The notes under the pieces are model-generated. The model saw only the letters and a program-made list of their open reading frames with translations, did no database searches and was not told where the DNA came from. Both the position numbers and the translations under genes were made by a program. This document shows positions 1 to 5,437 of a stretch of 5,437 bases of DNA, one piece after another. Source of the stretch: CAYQAE01 sp964415445 [NCBI: uncultured archaeon] (lineage in GTDB: Archaea > CAYQAE01); the NCBI GenBank assembly GCA_964415445.1, contig CAYQAE010000002.1:63417-68853 (forward strand). Direction: 5' to 3'. Each line of letters opens with the position of its first letter. The first letter of the stretch is position 1.

Positions 1-762
1 AGCTAAATTTTTAATTTCAGAGATAATATTATCTATACTGCGAGATTTCGCATTACCAAAACAAGAAGGAACAGAACAATATCCACATCCTGGATTTATA
101 TTTTGAGGACAAACTAATCTATCTTCTAAATTTTCACTAAAACAATTTTGGCATGCTCTACAAATATCATTAGATTTAAAATCAACTTCAGCCCGATTAA
201 AATTACTACAACCACGTAATATCTCAACAAAAACTCTGCAAAATTTATAATTCTTATAATCTAAAATTCTTGAAGTTGAGGGATGTAACATATTATATTC
301 TTTTTTTGAAATGCGCTCTAAATTGCTTATTTTGATCATTTTATTATCTTTATATGCAATGTTGGGAACGTTTTTGGGATCAAAATTTGAATTAATTAAT
401 TTCTCTATTGCAATCTCGCCTTCTGCAATGACACAAAAATCAGCTCTCAACTTATTTATACATAAATTAGGATCAGATGTAATTGGTCCACCTAAAATTA
501 ATTTTTGATCTCCTTTTAGTTTTGATCGAATTTTTTTTACCACAGAATAATCAGTGGACATAGCAGAGATTAAAAAAATATCATAATTTAAGATAGGATT
601 CCTCAGAAACTCTTCTGCTCTTTGAATTTTACAATCTATATCTTTTTCTAAAGCTCCAGCTACCCATCTAGGGCCTGAGCCAATAATTTCAGGAGTGTGA
701 TAATTTTTTGATTTAGATGCAGCTAGTGAATCTAAAATAAGTGCTGAATTTACTGATGTCAT
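1..762 (-). CDS. Radical SAM protein with B12-binding-like N-terminal domain, COG1031-like (3' end outside window)
   Basis: I read this frame by hand: it is open from ATG at 762 to the left edge (254 residues, no stop), and an in-frame stop at 775-777 fixes the start region. The opening resembles COG1031 proteins (ILDS... then GPRWVAGAL near residues 29-38). Residues about 58-125 look like a Rossmann-type cobalamin-binding domain, with LILGGPITSDP and FCVIAEGE. The radical SAM part begins at VEILRGC (Cys185) and resumes at PGCGYC (Cys226, Cys229), followed by a basic stretch and IDNIISEIKNL, as is usual after the cluster loop. These three cysteines would bind the AdoMet [4Fe-4S] cluster. Between them lies an insert with Cys201, Cys204, Cys207 and Cys218. 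COG1031 members have no established reaction, so substrate and pathway are unknown. The gene follows aroD on the same strand after 62 bases, with its own possible TATA box. The family call comes from remembered motifs; radical SAM membership is surer than the subfamily. Confidence 0.82.
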   Translation of the reverse strand, partial: MTSVNSALILDSLAASKSKNYHTPEIIGSGPRWVAGALEKDIDCKIQRAEEFLRNPILNYDIFLISAMSTDYSVVKKIRSKLKGDQKLILGGPITSDPNLCINKLRADFCVIAEGEIAIEKLINSNFDPKNVPNIAYKDNKMIKISNLERISKKEYNMLHPSTSRILDYKNYKFCRVFVEILRGCSNFNRAEVDFKSNDICRACQNCFSENLEDRLVCPQNINPGCGYCSVPSCFGNAKSRSIDNIISEIKNLA

Positions 763-782
763 AATATATACTTCTTACCAAA

Positions 783-795
783 AATAATATAATTT
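783..795 (-). promoter_or_regulatory. Possible TATA box for the radical SAM gene
   Basis: Read on the minus strand this is AAATTATATTATT, centred about 27 bases before the ATG at 762. That distance would put the transcription start at or next to the start codon, giving a leaderless message. No Shine-Dalgarno sequence is visible before this ATG, which agrees with leaderless initiation. The surrounding 62-base spacer is very AT-rich, so a chance match is quite possible, and read-through from aroD is the alternative. Confidence 0.3.
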
Positions 796-824
796 GAAAT
801 TTCTAAATTGATATATTAAAATAT

Positions 825-1499
825 TCATTCTTTTCTTTTTAAAATAGCCATAAACTTATGCATTTGCTCTAAAGTTATCTGACCGGGCGCAGATTCTCTG
901 CCTAAAGAGAGAGATACAAAATTTAGAAATGGATCAAATATTGGACTAAGTATACGAGTAAATGTACCAAATGAACCCATACCAATTATAATTACATCTT
1001 TATTCTTCCAATGATCTAAAAGTTCAATTAATTTAATACTATCATCATAACTTTTACACATTACAGCAATTTTTGCAATATCTGCTCCAAAATTAAACAT
1101 CTCATCTATAATATTGTTTAATTCTCTCTTAGATGGAGTTTTTTCAAAATCATGCATAGAAAGAATAATTTTACATTTTTTCTTATCAATTAACTTTTTT
1201 GCAATCTCTTCTGAAGAGTACTCTACATCAATATAATTAACTCTATCCATAGCTTTCAAAAAAAGATTCATGCGAGTATTTTCATCTAAAGACGATTTTC
1301 CGCCTTCTGAAGCTTTTCTAATAGTTAAGATATATGGTTTATTAGATTTAACTTGTAATATTTGATCTAGTACTTCAGATATATTATCTAAGTAATCAAT
1401 ACGTAGTTCAATTAAATCAACATTTACTTCTTGAACTTCTTTTATCTTATTTATAAAAGAATTAACATCCGTCTCAATTATAGGAACACATAATTTCAT
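825..1499 (-). CDS. aroD: 3-dehydroquinate dehydratase, type I
   Basis: This enzyme converts 3-dehydroquinate to 3-dehydroshikimate in the cytosolic shikimate pathway, using a Schiff-base lysine. In a 225-residue numbering that includes one upstream TTG codon, the family motifs appear in order: IELRID (Glu32, Arg34), LTIRKASEGG (Arg62, substrate binding), ILSMHDF (His117, catalytic base), ADIAKIA (Lys144, Schiff base), MGSFGTFTR (Arg183) and SAPGQIT (204-210, substrate loop). The length is normal for archaeal single-domain type I enzymes. I choose ATG at 1499 (224 residues) over TTG at 1502 because a good Shine-Dalgarno sequence lies 7 bases before the ATG. No active-site residue is missing. 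No other shikimate genes are visible here; the divergent neighbour is a GfcR-like regulator. The function is secure. Confidence 0.95.
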   Translation of the reverse strand: MKLCVPIIETDVNSFINKIKEVQEVNVDLIELRIDYLDNISEVLDQILQVKSNKPYILTIRKASEGGKSSLDENTRMNLFLKAMDRVNYIDVEYSSEEIAKKLIDKKKCKIILSMHDFEKTPSKRELNNIIDEMFNFGADIAKIAVMCKSYDDSIKLIELLDHWKNKDVIIIGMGSFGTFTRILSPIFDPFLNFVSLSLGRESAPGQITLEQMHKFMAILKRKE

Positions 1500-1502
1500 C
1501 AA

Positions 1503-1511
1503 ATCACATCC
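1503..1511 (-). promoter_or_regulatory. Shine-Dalgarno sequence of aroD
   Basis: On the minus strand the bases are GGATGTGAT, which match the archaeal consensus GGAGGTGAT at 8 of 9 positions. The GGATG core sits 7 bases before the ATG at 1499 but only 4 before the alternative TTG at 1502, so it favours the ATG start. Confidence 0.6.
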
Positions 1512-1543
1512 AAAATATCAAATGAAAACTATTAACATAAAAA

Positions 1544-1551
1544 CTTATAAA
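1544..1551 (-). promoter_or_regulatory. Probable TATA box of aroD, possibly shared with the divergent gfcR-like gene
   Basis: The minus strand reads TTTATAAG, 45-52 bases before the aroD ATG. A transcription start about 25 bases downstream would leave a leader of about 20 bases that includes the Shine-Dalgarno sequence. The core TTATAA is palindromic, so on the plus strand the same site could serve the regulator gene at 1586, with a leader of roughly 10-15 bases. The position fits aroD well; the dual role is inference. Confidence 0.5.
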
Positions 1552-1579
1552 CAAAAATTTGTTAATTAATATTTATAAG
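1544..1579. repeat. Inverted repeat in the divergent aroD/gfcR promoter region
   Basis: CTTATAAA at 1544-1551 and TTTATAAG at 1572-1579 are exact reverse complements separated by 20 bases. The left arm coincides with the likely aroD TATA box, and the right arm ends 6 bases before the regulator's ATG at 1586, too close to act as that gene's TATA box. It could be an operator for the adjacent regulator. In such AT-rich DNA, two TATA-like octamers could also pair by chance. Confidence 0.4.
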
Positions 1580-1585
1580 ATTAAA

Positions 1586-2290
1586 ATGGCACAAAAAAGA
1601 TTCAATAGACTACAAAAAAGTTTAGTTTTTATTGAAATAATAAAATTATTAAAAGACAAATATACCTATAAAGAATTATCAGAAATATTTAATGAACCTA
1701 TTCCAGCTCTAAATAGATATGTAAAAGGTCAAGTTATTCCTGCACCAAATAAAACTAAAAATCTAATGGAAAAAATCAACCAAATATTTAACTTAAAAGA
1801 AGAATTGAAAAAGAGGTTTAAGCTAAACAACAATACTTCACCCATATTAAGCAATTCATCTCTTATAAAACTAATAGCTTTTGCTGTATATCGTCATTTT
1901 GAAAATTTAAATATTAAAAAAGTTTTAACTGCACCTGTAGATGGATTACCAATTGCCGTAGCTATATCCTCTCTTTTTGATGCACAAATCACATATCCTA
2001 AATCCACAAGAGATCAGTCAATTGAAAATTATATAGAACAAACATATCAACCTGATGGATCCAAATTCATAAAAAGTCTTTATTTAGAAAAAGAAATTTT
2101 CAAAAAAAATGAAAAAATACTAATTGTAGATGACACTATAAAAACAGGGGCAACTATTAATGCACTTATTGAGTTAGCAAAAAAATTTAAAGCAAACATA
2201 GAGGGTATATTTGTAATAATATCACAAGATGGTGGAGTGAATAAGATAAAAGAAAATAATTCATTAATTTATTCAATGATAGAAATTTAA
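1586..2290 (+). CDS. gfcR: GfcR-like transcriptional regulator (HTH plus orotate phosphoribosyltransferase-like domain)
   Basis: The 234-residue protein has an N-terminal helix-turn-helix region (about residues 12-55, including YTYKELSEIFNEPIPALNRY) and a C-terminal type I phosphoribosyltransferase fold. The PRPP-binding loop is intact: ILIVDDTIKTGAT at 178-190, with acidic residues Asp182 and Asp183. This layout is that of the archaeal GfcR family (COG0856); the haloarchaeal member controls sugar catabolism genes. Most members are thought to be regulators that sense a ligand in the PRT pocket rather than enzymes. I prefer ATG at 1586 over the upstream TTG at 1559: known family members begin close to the HTH, and the extra nine codons overlap the promoter region. 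No Shine-Dalgarno sequence is visible, so the message may have a very short leader. It is the first gene of a three-gene operon and is divergent from aroD. Its targets and ligand here are unknown; the family call is firm, the symbol less so. Confidence 0.82.
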   Translation: MAQKRFNRLQKSLVFIEIIKLLKDKYTYKELSEIFNEPIPALNRYVKGQVIPAPNKTKNLMEKINQIFNLKEELKKRFKLNNNTSPILSNSSLIKLIAFAVYRHFENLNIKKVLTAPVDGLPIAVAISSLFDAQITYPKSTRDQSIENYIEQTYQPDGSKFIKSLYLEKEIFKKNEKILIVDDTIKTGATINALIELAKKFKANIEGIFVIISQDGGVNKIKENNSLIYSMIEI

Positions 2291-2300
2291 GTGGTTAGAA

Positions 2301-2774
2301 ATGTATGAAATTGAATTAGATGGTAAAAATCAAAAATTAGAGTTTTCAGCTGCACACATTATTCCAAAACATAAAAAATGTGGAAAAATTCATGGTCACA
2401 ATTATTTTGTAGATTTTAGAGCAAAAGGTAATTTAAACGATGAAGGACAAATTATGGATTTTGGAAGTATTAAAAAAAATATCCGAGACATTTGCAAAAA
2501 ATTAGATCATAAATTAATTTTACCTTCAAAAAACAAATACACAAAGATCACTAATGATAAAAATTCAATAAAGGTTAAAATTGATGATAAAGAATATTAT
2601 TTTCCAAAAGAAGATATAGAGATATTACCTATCGCAAATACTACTGCAGAAGAACTTTCAGGGTATATTGCTGAAAAAATAAAAACTAAAATGGACTCAA
2701 ATGTAAAAAAATTAAGTGTCAAAGTTTATGAAGACAGTGGACAAGCTGCCACCTATCAAAAGGAGATTTGGTGA
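2301..2774 (+). CDS. queD: 6-carboxytetrahydropterin synthase-like protein (QueD/PTPS family)
   Basis: The family turns 7,8-dihydroneopterin triphosphate into 6-carboxytetrahydropterin (QueD) or 6-pyruvoyltetrahydropterin. In archaea the former feeds preQ0 and archaeosine in tRNA. The zinc ligands are visible as His19 (FSAAH), His31 and His33 (HGH). The catalytic cysteine is Cys27 in CGKIHGH, a CxxxHGH spacing typical of QueD and unlike the Glu-type PTPS-III used in folate synthesis. Further motifs are GQIMDFGSI (49-57), LDHKLIL (68-74, Asp69/His70), NTTAEELSGYI (113-123) and VYEDSGQAATY (142-152, Glu144). At 157 residues it is longer than the roughly 120 of E. coli QueD, largely because of a Lys/Asp-rich insert at about 75-108. 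It starts 10 bases after the regulator's stop and overlaps the next gene by 4 bases. Enzyme family is firm; the exact product (QueD or another pterin) is inference from the cysteine spacing. Confidence 0.87.
   Translation: MYEIELDGKNQKLEFSAAHIIPKHKKCGKIHGHNYFVDFRAKGNLNDEGQIMDFGSIKKNIRDICKKLDHKLILPSKNKYTKITNDKNSIKVKIDDKEYYFPKEDIEILPIANTTAEELSGYIAEKIKTKMDSNVKKLSVKVYEDSGQAATYQKEIW
2761..2774 (+). promoter_or_regulatory. Shine-Dalgarno sequence and GTGA stop/start overlap
   Basis: AGGAG at 2761-2765 precedes GTG at 2771 by 5 bases, and that GTG overlaps the queD stop TGA (2772-2774) as GTGA. This decides the start of the downstream gene against the TTG at 2768 and indicates translational coupling between queD and the unknown protein. 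Confidence 0.75.
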
Positions 2775-4306
2775 GAATTAAATTGGATCCTGATAAATCA
2801 AAAATTCAAATTCTAGGTATATTAGTTCAACTGTATAAACAAAAAGATCAACTTCAGCCAGAAGTTTTAGTTAATGAATGGTATAAATTATTGCAAGAAT
2901 TACAAAAACAACAGGGGCTTTGGGATAATGCTTTTAAAAAAGCTAATATGAGCCCACAAATTGCAGATAAGATGAGAATGGATGTAGAAAAAAGTGTTAA
3001 ATTAGCTCAACAAAAATTACAAAATGCAGCCCCAAAACAACAAAAACCGACTCCTGAGAAACCTAAACAAACTCAAGAAGATCAAAAACCACAACCACCT
3101 CCAAAACCAAAATTAGAACAAAAGCCTAAACTCTCTGTTGAGGAAAAAGACGATTTATTAGGGATGATGTTTTCTGAAACGATGAAAAAAGTCAAAAAAG
3201 ATCCAAAAGAAGTAAAAATTACCAAAGACATACTTAATGAGTTTAAAATTCCAGAGATAAAACCTACATCACAAAAACCTCCGCCTCAAGAAGTACCAAA
3301 AGTAGGACCAGAATTTGATGATAAATATGAAAAACCGCAACCCTCTCCGAGTAAAGCACAACAACAAGAAGTAGATATTAGTAGTGATCTTCAAGGTTTA
3401 GATTCAATATTAGAATCCTCAAAAGTACCTACAAAAAAATCTGATGCACCTAAAGAAGGATCTGAAATTTCAATTGATCAAAATCCACAACCACCTCCGA
3501 GTAAACCAAGCTCTATGACAATAGATGATCATCAAACAAAAGACAAATTAGTAGTTGATTCTATAGATCAACAACATGCAATTTTATCTAATCTAAATAA
3601 TACTATAGATAAATATTGGGCAGATATAACAGAAACTACTTTATCTAGAGGTATACCAAAAAATATCCTAACCAAATTTGATTGGATTTATGAAAAAAAT
3701 TCTGAAGGAAACGTAGTACTTACCATAGACTCCTTTGGAGAAGTTAATTTAGAAGAGAAAGCTTATGCTAAAGAAGTATCAGAGATAATTGAGCAATTCG
3801 TAAAAAAAGAAACTGAATTTAGCTTAATAAAAAAAATGGCATCTCACAAGCCTACTCACTCTCCTATCGAAGGAGATATACAAAAGAAAGCTTCAGATAC
3901 CTTATCAAAACTTGAGAAAAAAGTTTCTCCAAAAAAAGAAGAAAAGAAACCCAAAAAAGATTCATCTGTTTTTTCTAATGTAATGAATGTAATGGATAAA
4001 GTTTATACAGAGGAAAAGCCAAAAAAAGAAATAAGAATGAATAAAGCTGATCAAGAATTGTTAGACCATATTGGTATGTCTCAAAGTCATCTAAGTACTT
4101 TAAGCTCAAGTTTATTAGATATGGCAAAAAAAGAACTTGATCCTGATCAATTTAGTTTTAGTTCACCTTCTGATCCAAAAGCAAGAGAATTTGCAAAATG
4201 GATCTATAACAAAATCCCTTCTTTAATTGGAAAAGAAATAGATAACAAGAGCCAAAAAAAGCTTGCTACCCGACTATTTATTAAAATATTACAAATTTTA
4301 AAATAA
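2771..4306 (+). CDS. Protein of unknown function, scaffold-like with Pro/Lys/Gln-rich linkers
   Basis: I do not recognise this 511-residue protein. It has no signal peptide, no transmembrane segment and no cysteine. Counting from an added upstream codon, residues 1-85 look helical (ILGILVQLYKQ, EVLVNEWYKLLQELQKQQ), then come long linkers rich in Pro, Lys and Gln (about 86-122 and 163-260). The linkers hold short ordered islands at about 122-162 (SVEEKDDLLGMMFSETMKKV) and 203-217. Residues 260-357 look like a small alpha/beta domain (a WADI stretch, then TKFDWIYEK and NVVLTIDSFGEVNL). A Lys-rich linker follows, and 424-511 forms a helical C-terminal domain (ELLDHIGM, KAREFAKWIYNKIPSLIGKEI, LATRLFIKILQIL). 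The start is GTG at 2771, backed by a Shine-Dalgarno sequence and the GTGA overlap with queD. Its stop abuts that of the KaiC-like gene. The layout suggests an adaptor or scaffold binding several partners, possibly including that ATPase; this is inference only. Confidence 0.88.
   Translation: MRIKLDPDKSKIQILGILVQLYKQKDQLQPEVLVNEWYKLLQELQKQQGLWDNAFKKANMSPQIADKMRMDVEKSVKLAQQKLQNAAPKQQKPTPEKPKQTQEDQKPQPPPKPKLEQKPKLSVEEKDDLLGMMFSETMKKVKKDPKEVKITKDILNEFKIPEIKPTSQKPPPQEVPKVGPEFDDKYEKPQPSPSKAQQQEVDISSDLQGLDSILESSKVPTKKSDAPKEGSEISIDQNPQPPPSKPSSMTIDDHQTKDKLVVDSIDQQHAILSNLNNTIDKYWADITETTLSRGIPKNILTKFDWIYEKNSEGNVVLTIDSFGEVNLEEKAYAKEVSEIIEQFVKKETEFSLIKKMASHKPTHSPIEGDIQKKASDTLSKLEKKVSPKKEEKKPKKDSSVFSNVMNVMDKVYTEEKPKKEIRMNKADQELLDHIGMSQSHLSTLSSSLLDMAKKELDPDQFSFSSPSDPKAREFAKWIYNKIPSLIGKEIDNKSQKKLATRLFIKILQILK
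3080..3508 (+). repeat. Repeated proline-rich coding unit (about PQPPPSKP) within the unknown protein
   Basis: Bases 3080-3102 and 3476-3498 are a direct repeat of 23 bases with one mismatch (position 3088 A versus 3484 T), encoding DQKPQPPP and DQNPQPPP. A third, more diverged copy at 3335-3358 matches 3485-3508 at 20 of 24 bases and encodes PQPSPSKA against PQPPPSKP. Conservation at the DNA level, not only the protein level, suggests recent duplication within the linker, though similar codon choice for a short motif could contribute. Confidence 0.6.
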
Positions 4307-5437
4307 CTAAATTATAAATTTACAGTGAGTATGTCCTGATGCAATACATTTAGTTTCTCTACAATATACGGGTTTATCTGTCAGATATTTAATAACACCG
4401 GCTATTGCACCACGAATATAATGATCAACTGGTTCTGAAGATTTTTTTCGATTCTTGCTAAATATTGTCCAATCAGCAATAACTAAAATCTCAGGAACAG
4501 AGAGATCCATCTTTTGTATCTTAAAGAAACCAAAACCCATCAAAGTTAAATAATGTAAAAATTTATCTAATGCTTCATCTTCTGTGGTTTTTTTACTCTC
4601 TATCATCTCCCTTGTAAAACTATAACCTACTCTCTCTGCACTAGTATACAATATTTTATTTGCATAAGCATCGCCGACTTCTTTGGAGATTGATTCAATT
4701 ATTTTATTTAAATAATTAGCTTTTAAGATTAAACTTTGATCACCCCCCAAAACTAGACCAGTCTCTGGCCCTATTTCTAAATTATGCTTTATTTGATCAA
4801 AATCAGCTATAATAGATGTATCTACATTAATACCTGTGTTTTTAATAATCTCATAAGGTATCCAATCAGTTCTGTGTGGAGTTAGTGCCATTTTAGATAT
4901 TCGCATATATCTCATCAGAAGGTTTCTCTCTTCAACCAATTTCAATTCAATTACATTATCAGCTAAGGCTTTGAACATGTTTTCGGTCTCTGGTTTGTGG
5001 GCACCACTTGTAAGATTAATGAAAGTAGTAATTCCTGATCCCCTTAAATAAGCTGCACCTCGCTGCAAAAATCTTAATGCTGATTTTCTACCTGCACCCA
5101 TAATCAGAGGGGTAAAAGAATCAATAACTAACTTTTTTTCATCATTTTCATCCATAGAATGAGTTGATTCAAATAAGATCTTAAAAACATCATTTACATT
5201 TTCTGGATTAGATATTACATAATCATGAGAACTCATAGATGATGAAAGTGAACCAGAATAACCATCCACCAATATAAATTTATTACGATTTTCATAACTA
5301 CTAATAGATCCAAAAAATTGCTTTAGTTGTCTTTTGACAAATAATGGTGGTTTTTCAAAATCGATATATATCCCTCCACCACCTTCTTTTAATCCTTGAA
5401 GTAAAAATTCTTGGGCAAAAAGACTTTTTCCACTGCT
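4307..5437 (-). CDS. KaiC/RAD55-like ATPase with C-terminal V4R domain (5' end outside window)
   Basis: The frame is open to the right edge, so the true start lies outside; a TTG at 5272 falls in the middle of the ATPase domain and is not the start. In the 376 visible residues, the first bases encode the end of a Walker A motif (SSGKS). Next comes IYIDFEKPP, where Glu28 sits at the catalytic glutamate position of RecA-fold ATPases, and Walker B is KKLVIDSFTPL (Asp106). The stretch around 170-205 (MRISKMALTPH...WIPYEI...GINV) is the usual closing segment of archaeal KaiC-type domains. From about 230 on there is a V4R (4-vinyl reductase-like) domain, ending in the Cys/His-rich CRETKCIASGHTHCKF (Cys359, Cys364, His369, His371, Cys372). 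V4R domains are thought to bind small ligands, so this is likely a ligand-sensing signalling ATPase in the cytosol. The stop (TAG, 4307-4309) directly abuts that of the convergent unknown gene. The specific role is unknown. Confidence 0.88.
   Translation of the reverse strand, partial: SSGKSLFAQEFLLQGLKEGGGGIYIDFEKPPLFVKRQLKQFFGSISSYENRNKFILVDGYSGSLSSSMSSHDYVISNPENVNDVFKILFESTHSMDENDEKKLVIDSFTPLIMGAGRKSALRFLQRGAAYLRGSGITTFINLTSGAHKPETENMFKALADNVIELKLVEERNLLMRYMRISKMALTPHRTDWIPYEIIKNTGINVDTSIIADFDQIKHNLEIGPETGLVLGGDQSLILKANYLNKIIESISKEVGDAYANKILYTSAERVGYSFTREMIESKKTTEDEALDKFLHYLTLMGFGFFKIQKMDLSVPEILVIADWTIFSKNRKKSSEPVDHYIRGAIAGVIKYLTDKPVYCRETKCIASGHTHCKFII

Noticed and set aside
311-508. A 65-residue plus-strand open frame beginning with a hydrophobic, signal-like stretch
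   Set aside because: It lies wholly antisense to the radical SAM gene, which has clear motifs on both sides of this segment. No ribosome site or promoter supports it.
1572-1579. TTTATAAG as the TATA box of the regulator gene
   Set aside because: It ends only 6 bases before the ATG at 1586, so transcription would begin inside the coding region, and no later Met start would keep the HTH intact.
1559-1585. Upstream TTG start adding nine residues to the GfcR-like regulator
   Set aside because: The extra codons run through the divergent promoter region, are not typical of the family, and a proper ATG follows at 1586.
2768-2770. TTG start for the unknown protein
   Set aside because: The next codon, GTG at 2771, gives the standard 4-base GTGA overlap and a good 5-base distance from AGGAG.
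4307-5272. A complete 321-residue gene starting at TTG 5272
   Set aside because: The frame continues upstream to the window edge and encodes the Walker A remnant SSGKS and the IYIDFEKPP motif, so the TTG is an internal leucine codon and the gene is truncated by the window.
1-5437. CRISPR arrays, tRNA or rRNA genes, insertion sequences
   Set aside because: I found no regularly spaced repeats, tRNA-like T-loop sequences, rRNA segments, transposase motifs or flanking terminal repeats; nearly the whole window is occupied by the six genes.

Overview
The window looks like AT-rich archaeal DNA. This rests on the gene families: a GfcR-type HTH/phosphoribosyltransferase regulator, a COG1031-like radical SAM protein with a B12-binding-type N-terminus, a KaiC/RAD55-like ATPase fused to a V4R domain, and a type I 3-dehydroquinase. 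It also rests on TATA-like boxes 25-50 bases upstream of starts and a start codon supported by a Shine-Dalgarno sequence matching the archaeal 16S tail. The set fits a euryarchaeal or Thermoplasmatota-like lineage better than a bacterium. I cannot name the taxon, and no rRNA or tRNA is visible.

Left part, minus strand (1-1499): aroD (3-dehydroquinate dehydratase) is followed, after 62 bases, by a radical SAM gene that runs off the left edge. The radical SAM gene is a complete open frame of 254 codons from its ATG to the window edge. Its B12-binding-like half precedes a cysteine-rich stretch in which the usual radical SAM cysteines are split by an insert resembling a ferredoxin cluster motif.

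Centre: an 86-base divergent promoter region (1500-1585) separates aroD from a tight plus-strand operon: gfcR-like regulator, queD-like 6-carboxytetrahydropterin synthase (10-base gap), then a 511-residue protein of unknown function (4-base GTGA overlap). The divergent region carries an exact 8-base inverted repeat that includes the likely TATA box of aroD. The unknown protein lacks cysteine, is rich in Pro, Lys and Gln, and consists of short ordered islands joined by long disordered linkers, one of which contains a repeated proline-rich unit.

Right part, minus strand (4307-5437): a KaiC/RAD55-like ATPase with a C-terminal V4R domain enters from the right edge, its Walker A motif cut by the boundary. 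Its stop codon directly abuts the stop codon of the unknown protein, so the two transcription units converge with no spacer.

Working together: aroD belongs to aromatic amino-acid synthesis and queD to 7-deazaguanine (archaeosine) or pterin synthesis. The regulator may bind PRPP or a nucleotide and could control its own operon and aroD. The most novel element is the scaffold-like protein at 2771-4306, for which I recognise no family.
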